Assembly (NCBI GenBank): GCA_964605545.1
Contig: CAZSCX010000002.1
Span: 1-47,782 of the forward strand
DNA from: DAOTMI01 sp964605545
GTDB lineage: Bacteria > Patescibacteriota > Microgenomatia > UBA12405
DNA: 47,782 nucleotides
Direction of reading: 5' to 3'
This document shows positions 23,630 through 31,211 of the stretch, piece after piece (position 1 is the first letter of the stretch; each line of letters starts with the position of its first letter). The notes under the pieces are model-generated. The model was not told the origin of the DNA, searched no databases, and worked only from the letters and a program-made list of their open reading frames with translations. The position numbers and the translations under genes were made by a program.

Positions 23630-24640
23630 TTATTTTTTGGTTTTATCCTCTCCCTCTTTGCGACTGGTGATTTTTATTTCTAAATTGGTTAAAACACCGG
23701 CAAGATGGACATTTTCGCCACCAGAACCAATAGCCAAAGCTAATTGATTTTCGGGTACAGAAACTAGAGCAATCCCATCTTTAATACTTTCGATTTGAAT
23801 ATCGGAAGCCGGAGAAAGAGCAGAAATGATAAATTGATTTAAGTTTTTGGAATAAGGAATCACGTCAACTTTTTCCTCTTTGGGCAATTCATTTAAAATG
23901 GATTGGATGCGGCTACCTTTTTGGCCAATACAGGAACCAACCGGATCAACACCAGATTGGGTGGAAGTAACGGCAACTTTAGTTCTTTCACCTGGAGTAC
24001 GGGCAATTTTTTCGATACTGACTGCGCGATTACCAACTTCTGGAACTTCTCTAGCAAAAAGTTCTTTAATAAACTCATTATCACGACGAGAAAGAATAAT
24101 ATCACTGCGTCCAGTTTCTTCTTCCTTAATTATTTCTTTAAGCAAAAATAATTTTTTGACACCAAGAGGAATAATTTCACCCTTGATTTGCTCGTCTTTG
24201 GGACAAATAGCTTCTGTTTTTCCGATACCTACCGTTAATTTGTATGGATCGGAACGAAGTATAACACCGGAAATTAAATTACCGATTTTCTTTTGAAATT
24301 CGGCAATTAAAACACTTTTTTCGGCCTCGTGAATTTTTTGGTCAATTACTTGTTTGGCAGTTTGCGCAGCAATGCGACCAAAACCAGGAGGGGTAACATC
24401 TGTCTGTTTTTCCCCTTCTACTTTGAAAACCTTGAAAGAACCACTTGTAGGAGATAATTCAACTGTGAATTGGTCTTCTTCGGGAACGATAATACCATGT
24501 TCTTTTTGGTCTCTTTTGTAAGCAGAAATTAAACCGGCATCAATAGAATCCAAAATTAATTGAGGATCGATATTTCTTTCGCCAGCAATTTGAGCCACTG
24601 CTTGGGCAAATTCTGTTTTTGGTAACTTTTTAATATCCAT
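23630..24640 (-). CDS. nusA: transcription termination/antitermination factor NusA
   Basis: Binds RNA polymerase and controls pausing and termination. Of 336 residues, the N-terminal domain (1-105) includes the PPGFGRIAAQTAKQVI stretch, the S1 domain (about 110-180) starts SGVILRSDPYKLTVGIG, and KH1/KH2 carry GERTKVAVTS...DPVGSCIGQKGSRIQ and ENQLALAIGSGGENVHLAGVLT. It ends after KH2, without the C-terminal acidic repeats of E. coli, as in many bacteria. First gene of nusA-infB-DHH-like. Confidence 0.97.
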   Translation of the reverse strand: MDIKKLPKTEFAQAVAQIAGERNIDPQLILDSIDAGLISAYKRDQKEHGIIVPEEDQFTVELSPTSGSFKVFKVEGEKQTDVTPPGFGRIAAQTAKQVIDQKIHEAEKSVLIAEFQKKIGNLISGVILRSDPYKLTVGIGKTEAICPKDEQIKGEIIPLGVKKLFLLKEIIKEEETGRSDIILSRRDNEFIKELFAREVPEVGNRAVSIEKIARTPGERTKVAVTSTQSGVDPVGSCIGQKGSRIQSILNELPKEEKVDVIPYSKNLNQFIISALSPASDIQIESIKDGIALVSVPENQLALAIGSGGENVHLAGVLTNLEIKITSRKEGEDKTKK

Positions 24641-24657
24641 AATATTAATAATCTTTC

Positions 24658-24683
24658 AAAAAAAATGGAGACTTATCGTCCCC
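24658..24683 (-). terminator. intrinsic terminator between dnaJ and nusA
   Basis: On the minus strand, GGGGAC-GATAA-GTCTCC forms a 6-bp stem (one G-U pair) followed by A and eight U. It is the clearest rho-independent terminator in the window and would end the hrcA-grpE-dnaK-dnaJ transcript. Because a TATAAT lies upstream of it, it could also act as an attenuator for nusA. Confidence 0.75.
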
Positions 24684-24726
24684 ACCTCTTTGAACTTAAA
24701 TTGTGATTAATTTATATAATGTAAGT

Positions 24727-24732
24727 ATTATA
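24727..24732 (-). promoter_or_regulatory. possible nusA -10 box
   Basis: TATAAT sits about 86 nt before the nusA ATG and just after the dnaJ stop, with only a weak -35. A transcript from here would carry the hairpin and U-run at 24658-24683 in its leader. Confidence 0.35.
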
Positions 24733-24748
24733 CCACCGATTTGGGAAA

Positions 24749-25609
24749 TTAAAAATCTTTGAGGATCTGTTTTTGGTGAAAAGTCAGGTTGGTAGGAATT
24801 AAAACATTGAGACGGATATAGAAATCACCTCGACCTAGGCCATGAAGATTCTTTATACCTTTGCCTTTGAGTCGAATTAAAGTATTAGCTTGCGTGCCTG
24901 GTTGAACCCGGACTTGAAGAGGTTCGTCAAGAGTGGGTACTTTTATAATATCGCCTAAAATTGCCTGTTTAATGGTAATATCGTAGGTAACATATACATC
25001 ATTACCATCTCTTTTGAAGGTTTTATCGGGTTCTACATCCACATAAAGAATAAAATCGGAAAAACGAATCCGTTGACCATCGTCTACCCCACCAGGTATT
25101 TTGACAGTTTTAGTTTTACCGGCAACTTTGATTGTTTTTTCGACTCCATTGGCAGCTTCTAAAAAGCTTAATTTAATTTTGTAGGTTTCAAGACGTTGTT
25201 GTTGACGGGCATTGCCAGGATTAAATTGACCTCCGAAGAACTGTTCAAAAATATCAAAAGGGTTGGAAAATCCGCCAAAATCGAAATCAGCATTGTTGCC
25301 GAAAGGATTTTGACCACTGGAAGTCCAAGTATAGTGAAAAGGACCATTTTGTTGGGTATAAGTATGACCACCCATACCACCATAACTGGGATCAAAAGCG
25401 GCGTGACCGTAATTATCATAGGCGGATCTTTTGTCTTGATTACTTAAGACTTCATAGGCTTCGTTGATTTCTTTGAATTTTTCCTCAGCATCAGGTTCTT
25501 TATTTCGATCAGGGTGATATTTCATCGCCATCTTGCGATAGGCCGACTTGATGTCGGCCTGACTCGCAGATTTATTTACACCTAATGTTTCGTAAAAATC
25601 TTTTTTCAT
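24749..25609 (-). CDS. DnaJ/CbpA-like co-chaperone without zinc-finger domain
   Basis: Hsp40 partner of DnaK. The J domain (1-70) has the HPD motif in YHPDRN, the key residues for stimulating DnaK ATPase. A Gly/Phe/Asn-rich linker (about 75-135) follows. The C-terminal substrate-binding domains start near RLETYKIKLSFLEAANG. The CxxCxGxG zinc repeats of class A DnaJ are absent; after VEKTIKVAGKTKTVKIPGGV the sequence goes straight into CTD I. It has 286 residues and is thus class B (CbpA-like), although it sits in the dnaJ position, 6 nt after dnaK. Confidence 0.92.
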   Translation of the reverse strand: MKKDFYETLGVNKSASQADIKSAYRKMAMKYHPDRNKEPDAEEKFKEINEAYEVLSNQDKRSAYDNYGHAAFDPSYGGMGGHTYTQQNGPFHYTWTSSGQNPFGNNADFDFGGFSNPFDIFEQFFGGQFNPGNARQQQRLETYKIKLSFLEAANGVEKTIKVAGKTKTVKIPGGVDDGQRIRFSDFILYVDVEPDKTFKRDGNDVYVTYDITIKQAILGDIIKVPTLDEPLQVRVQPGTQANTLIRLKGKGIKNLHGLGRGDFYIRLNVLIPTNLTFHQKQILKDF

Positions 25610-25615
25610 TGAAGA

Positions 25616-27508
25616 TTAATTGACAATTTCGCCTTCCTCGGCTTTTTTATCCTCTTTTGGAGTTTCCTCTTTTTGAGGTTCTTCACCAGTAGGTGGAGGA
25701 GTTTGCTGTTGACCATAGACAGCCTGGCCAACTGTTTGCAAAATTTGTCCTAATTCTTCGGACATTTTGTCGAACTGATCTTTATTGACTTCGGGTTTTG
25801 TCAATAATTCTTTAGCTTCTTTAATTTTGTCTTCAATTTTACCCTTATCATCCGGTTTAATTTTTTCGGCAAATTCTTTTAAAGTTTTTTCACCGGAGAA
25901 AATAGTAGCATCAAGACGATTTTTACTTTCAGCCAGAGTACGTTTTTCCTCGTCTTCCCGAGCATGAGCATCGGCTTCTTTTTTCATTTGCTCGACTTCT
26001 TCTTTGGAAAGATTGGTAGCATTTTGAATAGTAATTTTTTGCTCTTTATTGGTACCTTTGTCTTTGGCAGAAACAGAGAGAATACCATTACTATCAATAT
26101 CGAAAGTAACTTCGATTTGAGGAACTCCACGAGGTGCGGGAGCAATACCATCTAAAATAAAGCGACCAAGAGATTTGTTGTCGGCAGCCATAGGACGTTC
26201 TCCTTGTAAGACATTTATTTCTACCTGAGGCTGATTATCGGAATAGGTAGTAAATATTTGTGATTTCTTTGTAGGTACAGTTGTATTTCGTTCTATCAAA
26301 GGAGTACGGACACCACCGGCTGTTTCGATACCAAGAGTTAAAGGAGTGACGTCGAGTAAGACGATATCTTTTACTTCACCGGTTAAAACAGCACCTTGGA
26401 TAGCGGCACCGATAGCAACAACTTCGTCGGGATTTACGGTAGTATCCAAGTCTTTACCAAAGAAGTTTTTGACCACTTCCTGGACTTTTGGCATACGAGT
26501 CATGCCTCCGACCATGATAACGTCGGTAATATCGGATTTACTAAGCTTGGCATCTTTGAGACATTTTTCTACCGGAGCGATAGTTTTTTGAATCAAATCG
26601 TCGACTAATTTTTCCATTTCGGCCCGAGTTAATTTGGCAGTTAAATGGAGCGGTTGACCATCTTTTGAAGTAATGAATGGTAAATTAATATCAGTTTCAA
26701 CTGAATTACTTAATTCAATTTTGGCTTTCTCGGCAGCTTCACGAACGCGCTGTAAAGCTTGTGGATCTTTGGAAAGATCGACACCGTTTTGTTTCTGAAA
26801 ATCATCAACCATCCAAGATATAATTTTTTGATCAAAATCATCTCCGCCAAGGAAGGTGTCACCGTTAGTAGCTTTAACTTCAAAAACACCATCGCCGATT
26901 TCCAAAATAGAGATATCAAAAGTACCTCCACCCAAATCGTAAACGGCAATCATACCTGATTTCTTTTTATCTAAACCATAGGCTAAAGCAGCAGCGGTTG
27001 GTTCATTAATGATACGTTCAACTTTAAGTCCGGCAATTTCTCCGGCTTGTTTGGTAGCTTGGCGTTGAGAATCATCAAAATAAGCAGGGACAGTAATGAC
27101 GGCTGATTCTACTTTTTCGCCTAAATACTTCTCAGCGTCGGTTTTGGCTTTCTGTAAGATCATGGCAGATATTTCCTGAGGAGTGTAAGTCTTACCGGCA
27201 ATTTCGACTGAAGCCAAATTGTCTTTGCCAGCAATGATTTTATAAGGAGCAACTTTTTGGGTCTTTTTGACTTCGGCATCGTTGATACCACGACCCATAA
27301 GACGTTTAACCGAATAGACCGTGTTTTGGGAATTTAACACCATTTGTCTTTTGGCTAAATCACCGACTAATTTTTTAACTGGCTCGACCACAGAAGGAAT
27401 AACATTGCGACCTTCTGAGGTAATGATGACTTTGGGACGACCGGCTTCCATAACAGCAACACAGGAGTTGGTAGTGCCCAAATCAATTCCGATTATTTTG
27501 TTTGACAT
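25616..27508 (-). CDS. dnaK: molecular chaperone DnaK (Hsp70)
   Basis: ATP-driven chaperone. At 630 residues it is full length: GIDLGTTNSCVAV at the start, the signature VYDLGGGTFDISIL, VGGMTRMPKVQ, the interdomain linker DIVLLDVTPLTLGIE, the substrate-binding domain and a lid ending in a Gln/Pro/Glu-rich tail without an EEVD motif, as expected in bacteria. Third gene of hrcA-grpE-dnaK-dnaJ. Confidence 0.98.
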   Translation of the reverse strand: MSNKIIGIDLGTTNSCVAVMEAGRPKVIITSEGRNVIPSVVEPVKKLVGDLAKRQMVLNSQNTVYSVKRLMGRGINDAEVKKTQKVAPYKIIAGKDNLASVEIAGKTYTPQEISAMILQKAKTDAEKYLGEKVESAVITVPAYFDDSQRQATKQAGEIAGLKVERIINEPTAAALAYGLDKKKSGMIAVYDLGGGTFDISILEIGDGVFEVKATNGDTFLGGDDFDQKIISWMVDDFQKQNGVDLSKDPQALQRVREAAEKAKIELSNSVETDINLPFITSKDGQPLHLTAKLTRAEMEKLVDDLIQKTIAPVEKCLKDAKLSKSDITDVIMVGGMTRMPKVQEVVKNFFGKDLDTTVNPDEVVAIGAAIQGAVLTGEVKDIVLLDVTPLTLGIETAGGVRTPLIERNTTVPTKKSQIFTTYSDNQPQVEINVLQGERPMAADNKSLGRFILDGIAPAPRGVPQIEVTFDIDSNGILSVSAKDKGTNKEQKITIQNATNLSKEEVEQMKKEADAHAREDEEKRTLAESKNRLDATIFSGEKTLKEFAEKIKPDDKGKIEDKIKEAKELLTKPEVNKDQFDKMSEELGQILQTVGQAVYGQQQTPPPTGEEPQKEETPKEDKKAEEGEIVN

Positions 27509-27512
27509 AATT

Positions 27513-27947
27513 TTAATTTTTTCCTACGACCACTTGGGCGGGTCGAAGGCATTCTCCATTTAATATATAACCTTTTTTACTAACGGATATGACCGAATCT
27601 TGTTTGCCTGGAGCGACGTTGACACAATCCATTATTTTTGGATCAAATTCCTTGCCTTGAGCATCGATCTCATCAAGTCCTTCGGTTTTGAGGACATTTT
27701 TTAGTTTATCTAAGGCCATAGAAAGGCCAGGGTCTTTGAGATGATCGGCGGCAAGATTTAAGTCGTCGAGGGCATCAATAATTTTGGTCATAATTGAAGC
27801 AGAAGCGAGAGTGGCAAAAAATTGACGTTGGGACTCAATGCGTTTTTCCAGATTGCTATAATCAGCTAAAGTTCTGGCTAATTTGTCTTCGAGTTCAGAG
27901 ATTTTTTGCACTTCTAAGGATAATTTTTTAGATTTTTTTTGAGTCAT
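27513..27947 (-). CDS. grpE: nucleotide exchange factor GrpE
   Basis: Releases ADP from DnaK. The 144-residue protein is short but has the long coiled helix (LEVQKISELEDKLARTLADYSNLEKRIESQ) and the C-terminal beta domain (FDPKIMDCVNVAPGKQDSVISVSKKGYILNGECLRPAQVVVGKN). The acidic N-terminal tail is reduced. It lies 4 nt before dnaK and 7 nt after hrcA. Confidence 0.93.
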   Translation of the reverse strand: MTQKKSKKLSLEVQKISELEDKLARTLADYSNLEKRIESQRQFFATLASASIMTKIIDALDDLNLAADHLKDPGLSMALDKLKNVLKTEGLDEIDAQGKEFDPKIMDCVNVAPGKQDSVISVSKKGYILNGECLRPAQVVVGKN

Positions 27948-27954
27948 AAAAAGA

Positions 27955-28695
27955 TTAACGAGTAATGGTTGAAATTAGATCGGCAAAATAGTCGATCATA
28001 GGAATAATGTTGGGATAGTGAAAACGAGCGGGGCCAAGAACTCCTAAGATTCCCCGATGAGGACCAGCTTGATAAGTTTGATATACAAAACCACAGGGCT
28101 CTAAATGTTCCATACCCAAATCTTCACCAATTAATAGATGAACTAGTTGTTTTTCACCAACTTCAGGAATGGCATTGCTTTTATTGATAATGTCAAACCA
28201 AAATTTATTGTTATCGATTAAAGATAAAACCGTTTTGGTGACATCGATATTAAAAAATTCGGGTTCTTCAAGTAAATTTGAAGCACCATAGGAATAGATG
28301 GCACCCTGATCAGTAGTGGCCAAGGCACAAGAACGAGTTCTGGTAGCTAATTCTTTGGTAGCTTCTTTAAGTAATTTTTCGAATTCATTGCGATAATCCC
28401 AAACCCTTTCTTTAACACCAATTTCCTCGGAGGCAGTGAGATTTTTGGGAGCCATTAAATTACGGACATAGTATTTCAAACCCATAGAAGTAGGACAACG
28501 ACCGGCAGAAAGATGGCTCTTTTTTAGGTACCCAAGCTGGGTTAAGGCGGCCATTTCGTTTCTTATTGTTGCCGAAGAGATACCCAAGGAGTATTTTTTT
28601 TCCAAAGTTTCCGAACCAACCGGAGAAGCAGTTTCAATAAATTCTTCGGTAATACATTTTAAAATTTTGATCTGGCGCTGAGTTAAATCAGTCAT
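27955..28695 (-). CDS. hrcA: heat-inducible transcription repressor HrcA
   Basis: Repressor that binds CIRCE. The N-terminal winged helix is clear (LTQRQIKILKCITEEFIETASPVGSETL, then SSATIRNEMAALTQLGYL and the wing SAGRCPTSMGLKYYV). At 246 residues it is shorter than the usual 340, with loss mainly in the central GAF-like region; the C-terminal LGVLGPARFHYPNIIPMIDYFADLI is kept. First gene of its operon, with a CIRCE element directly before its start, so it probably represses itself and grpE-dnaK-dnaJ. Confidence 0.93.
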   Translation of the reverse strand: MTDLTQRQIKILKCITEEFIETASPVGSETLEKKYSLGISSATIRNEMAALTQLGYLKKSHLSAGRCPTSMGLKYYVRNLMAPKNLTASEEIGVKERVWDYRNEFEKLLKEATKELATRTRSCALATTDQGAIYSYGASNLLEEPEFFNIDVTKTVLSLIDNNKFWFDIINKSNAIPEVGEKQLVHLLIGEDLGMEHLEPCGFVYQTYQAGPHRGILGVLGPARFHYPNIIPMIDYFADLISTITR

Positions 28696-28696
28696 A

Positions 28697-28723
28697 TTAG
28701 CACTATAATAGCGTGTCTGCTAA
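28697..28723 (-). promoter_or_regulatory. CIRCE operator of the hrcA operon
   Basis: Half-sites TTAGCACTA (28697-28705) and GTCTGCTAA (28715-28723) are separated by 9 nt. They match the CIRCE consensus TTAGCACTC-N9-GAGTGCTAA at 15 of 18 positions. The element ends 1 nt before the hrcA ATG (28693-28695), covers the -10 box and contains the rmuC stop codon. Confidence 0.9.
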
Positions 28724-28733
28724 TTACTGTCAA
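28705..28733 (-). promoter_or_regulatory. hrcA operon promoter
   Basis: Consensus TTGACA (28728-28733), a 17-nt spacer and TATTAT (28705-28710), 9 nt before the ATG. Predicted leader is 1-3 nt. The -35 box is encoded in the last codons of rmuC (Leu-Asp-Ser). Confidence 0.85.
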
Positions 28734-29802
28734 GGGGTAAATGCTTGGTAGTGCTCTCTAACTTTATTTTATCGATACATCGGAGTAATTTATGAGTTCT
28801 GGTAGTATTTACTTCACCATATTGTTTTGTGACGGATTCAATTTTGGCACCTAGTTTTTCAAATTCTTCATTGTATTTGCCAAATTCGTTTTCGAATGTC
28901 TTGATATAACCGATTATTGACTGAATATTTTGTTTGAAGCGGAAATTGTCATAACTTTGATAAACCATTCGAAGAATGGCGGTAAAACTAAATGGGCCGG
29001 CGAAAATAACCTTTTTATTTAGAGCTTCTTCCCAAATATCGGACATCTTGTCATATATAAAACTAAAAATCATTTCGTTTGGAATAAATAAAATAACAAA
29101 ATCAACGGTATTGTCCTCTGGATTTATATAATCACGGCTGGTAACTTGCTTGATTTTATTTTTTACATCCTGTTCAAATAACTTTAGGTGTTCACGACGC
29201 TCCGATGCCGAAGTGGATTCGGTGAGTTTTTGAAGATTACTGTAAGGAAATTTGGCATCAACATTTATTTTTGTACCATCTGGTAATTTAATCGTAAAAT
29301 CGGGACGGGTATCATTTTCTCCCTGAGCCTTGTTGTAATCATACTGAACACCACGGACAAAACCGGACATTTTTAGTAAGTCTTCGGCAACTTTTTCGCC
29401 AAAAGCACCGCGTAATTGATTATTGCTCAAGACTTTTTTGAGACCTTCGGTGGTGATGGATAATTCTTGAGTTATTTTTTTGTACTCATCCAAAGACGTT
29501 TTGAGTGATTCAAAATTCCCTATTCGTTGATTTTCGGCTGTTTCCAATTTTTTTTGATTTTTTTCCAATTCAACTTTGACTTGTTTGACCAGATCTTCGA
29601 TAGCCGTTTTTTTGTTGGAAAGATCGGTGCCAATTTTTTGGTCAGCGAGAATAATCAATTGCTCGTTGGCGCTTTTGAGAATTTCGGGAAAAACAGCTTT
29701 CAGTTTTTGGCTCAATTCTTCTTTGTTTTCTTTTTTGGATTTAAGAATAAGAAAAATCAGAGCGACAAGGATACAGACTAATAGAATGTAAACAAGAACC
29801 AT
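28720..29802 (-). CDS. rmuC: RmuC-family DNA recombination protein
   Basis: RmuC limits recombination between inverted repeats in E. coli; its biochemical activity is poorly defined. Of 360 residues, 1-20 are a transmembrane helix, about 40-125 a long coiled coil, and the rest the RmuC nuclease-like domain (RGAFGEKVAEDLLKMSGF, ENDTRPDFTIKLPDG, INVDAKFPYSNL with the Asp-x-Lys of a PD-(D/E)xK-like fold, VDFVILFIPNE). Single-gene unit; its 3-prime end carries the hrcA promoter. Confidence 0.92.
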   Translation of the reverse strand: MVLVYILLVCILVALIFLILKSKKENKEELSQKLKAVFPEILKSANEQLIILADQKIGTDLSNKKTAIEDLVKQVKVELEKNQKKLETAENQRIGNFESLKTSLDEYKKITQELSITTEGLKKVLSNNQLRGAFGEKVAEDLLKMSGFVRGVQYDYNKAQGENDTRPDFTIKLPDGTKINVDAKFPYSNLQKLTESTSASERREHLKLFEQDVKNKIKQVTSRDYINPEDNTVDFVILFIPNEMIFSFIYDKMSDIWEEALNKKVIFAGPFSFTAILRMVYQSYDNFRFKQNIQSIIGYIKTFENEFGKYNEEFEKLGAKIESVTKQYGEVNTTRTHKLLRCIDKIKLESTTKHLPLDSN

Positions 29803-29808
29803 ATGTTG

Positions 29809-29814
29809 ATTATA
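29809..29814 (-). promoter_or_regulatory. -10 box of rmuC, leaderless
   Basis: TATAAT ends 6 nt before the rmuC ATG (29800-29802), in the 18-nt gap after the preceding gene. Confidence 0.55.
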
Positions 29815-29820
29815 AAGTAA

Positions 29821-30762
29821 TTATTTATTTAATTTACTTATCACTTTTGATAAACGGGAAACATGATCGGGAATACTACCAGGGACAATACTGACTCCCG
29901 ATGATTCAAAGTCTTCTTTGTTCTTTCTAATTAGTGCAAAAGAAGCTGTTTCGGTGGGATTAAGTTTTCTAATGGGGTAATAAAGATTGTCGGAATGAAC
30001 TATCTCTGAGTTTAAACTTATTTCATTTAAATAAACATTTTGTTTGCCTGAATCAAATTTTTTAGCTACGGATTCAATCGCATCAGAACCTCCTCTAACA
30101 TAGCAATCATGTTCACCATCATTAATAATTCCTAATTTATATCTGGCCATGTGATTGGTAGGATTAAGTTTTTCATTTGTTTTGGTAAGCCAGGTAATAA
30201 CGGCTTCTGGACTGTCTTGAACTTCGGCATAATTTAAAAAGTTATCAATTAAACGAAATTCGCCATTGGTAGTGTCATAAACACCTAATTTTATTTTCCC
30301 GTCGATTATATAATTCGCATCATCTTTTTTTATATCAAGGAGGGCAATGGTGTCGGGAAGAAGTAAGGTGCCATTTTCGAAAGGCTTTAATTGTTCTTCA
30401 CCTACCCTTCTATATACTTCATTTGATAGAGCTCCTAAAGCATAAAGATCAAGGCCAACATTGCCGGTATCAATAATTTGTTTCTCCTCAATGATCTTTT
30501 TTTGAATTTCTATTAATTCATTGGTTTCATTCTTTATCCTTTTTGCATCTTCAGTTTCAAATTTTCTTCTTGCTTCTTCGTCCATACCGACAGATTTATA
30601 AGCTTGGCCTAAACCAACGAGGGTAGCTAAGGTAGCAATACTGGCAGCAATTTTTTGAGCTGGCGTCCATTTATGTTGTTCTTTTGATCCCGATTTTTGC
30701 TGTTCCTCGGAAACCCCCATGTCTTTTGAGCTGGGTGATATATCTGGAATTTGTAGTGGCAT
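29821..30762 (-). CDS. uncharacterised protein with one hydrophobic segment
   Basis: A 313-residue protein I do not recognise. Residues 1-33 are polar, about 36-55 a weak hydrophobic helix (KIAASIATLATLVGLGQAY), and about 60-95 a charged coiled-coil stretch. The rest is mixed alpha/beta with no cysteine cluster or known motif; HDCYVRGGSDAIESVAKKF is a notable patch. It starts 5 nt after the dut stop and is probably co-transcribed with dut and the helicase. Confidence 0.6.
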   Translation of the reverse strand: MPLQIPDISPSSKDMGVSEEQQKSGSKEQHKWTPAQKIAASIATLATLVGLGQAYKSVGMDEEARRKFETEDAKRIKNETNELIEIQKKIIEEKQIIDTGNVGLDLYALGALSNEVYRRVGEEQLKPFENGTLLLPDTIALLDIKKDDANYIIDGKIKLGVYDTTNGEFRLIDNFLNYAEVQDSPEAVITWLTKTNEKLNPTNHMARYKLGIINDGEHDCYVRGGSDAIESVAKKFDSGKQNVYLNEISLNSEIVHSDNLYYPIRKLNPTETASFALIRKNKEDFESSGVSIVPGSIPDHVSRLSKVISKLNK

Positions 30763-30767
30763 ATGAA

Positions 30768-31211
30768 TTATTTTACCCCAGTGGAACCCATTCCGCCACG
30801 GTTGGGATGGTGTTTAAAATTTTTTAATTCTTTAATATTAAAAATGTTATTTTTAATAAGCATAATTTGGCAGATGCGAGTGGCTTTTTCGATATGAACC
30901 GGATGGTCGGTGTAGTTGTAAGCAACAAAATGATATTCATCATTGTCGCCACAATAATCACGGTCGTAGACTCCAACACCATTTGCGGCCATTAAGCCTA
31001 ATTTGGAAGTTGAACTACGAGCAAATTGTAGAATAGCGTAACCTGCCGGTATTTCTATGGCTACATTGAGAGGAATAGGAAATATACTATGAGGGGGAAT
31101 ATCGACATCGATACGAGTATACATATCGGCGGCGACAGCACCACTGGTTTTAAAAACCGGTAAAGGGATGGTTTTGTCAAACCTTTTGAAATTGATGGAT
31201 ATGGTTTTCAT
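30768..31211 (-). CDS. dut: dUTP diphosphatase
   Basis: Hydrolyses dUTP to dUMP, keeping uracil out of DNA and feeding dTMP synthesis. At 147 residues it has the five trimeric dUTPase motifs: AVAADMYT (1), FARSSTSKLGL (2), GVGVYDRDYCGD with the catalytic-type Asp (3), ATRICQIML (4) and the glycine-rich RGGMGSTGV (5). Motif 3 has Cys where Arg is usual (DYRGE). The start overlaps the helicase-nuclease gene by 35 nt. Confidence 0.93.
   Translation of the reverse strand: MKTISINFKRFDKTIPLPVFKTSGAVAADMYTRIDVDIPPHSIFPIPLNVAIEIPAGYAILQFARSSTSKLGLMAANGVGVYDRDYCGDNDEYHFVAYNYTDHPVHIEKATRICQIMLIKNNIFNIKELKNFKHHPNRGGMGSTGVK

Noticed and set aside
23880..24296. Plus-strand frame of 138 codons
   Set aside because: Fully antisense to the KH and S1 region of nusA; composition reflects the complement of a conserved gene.
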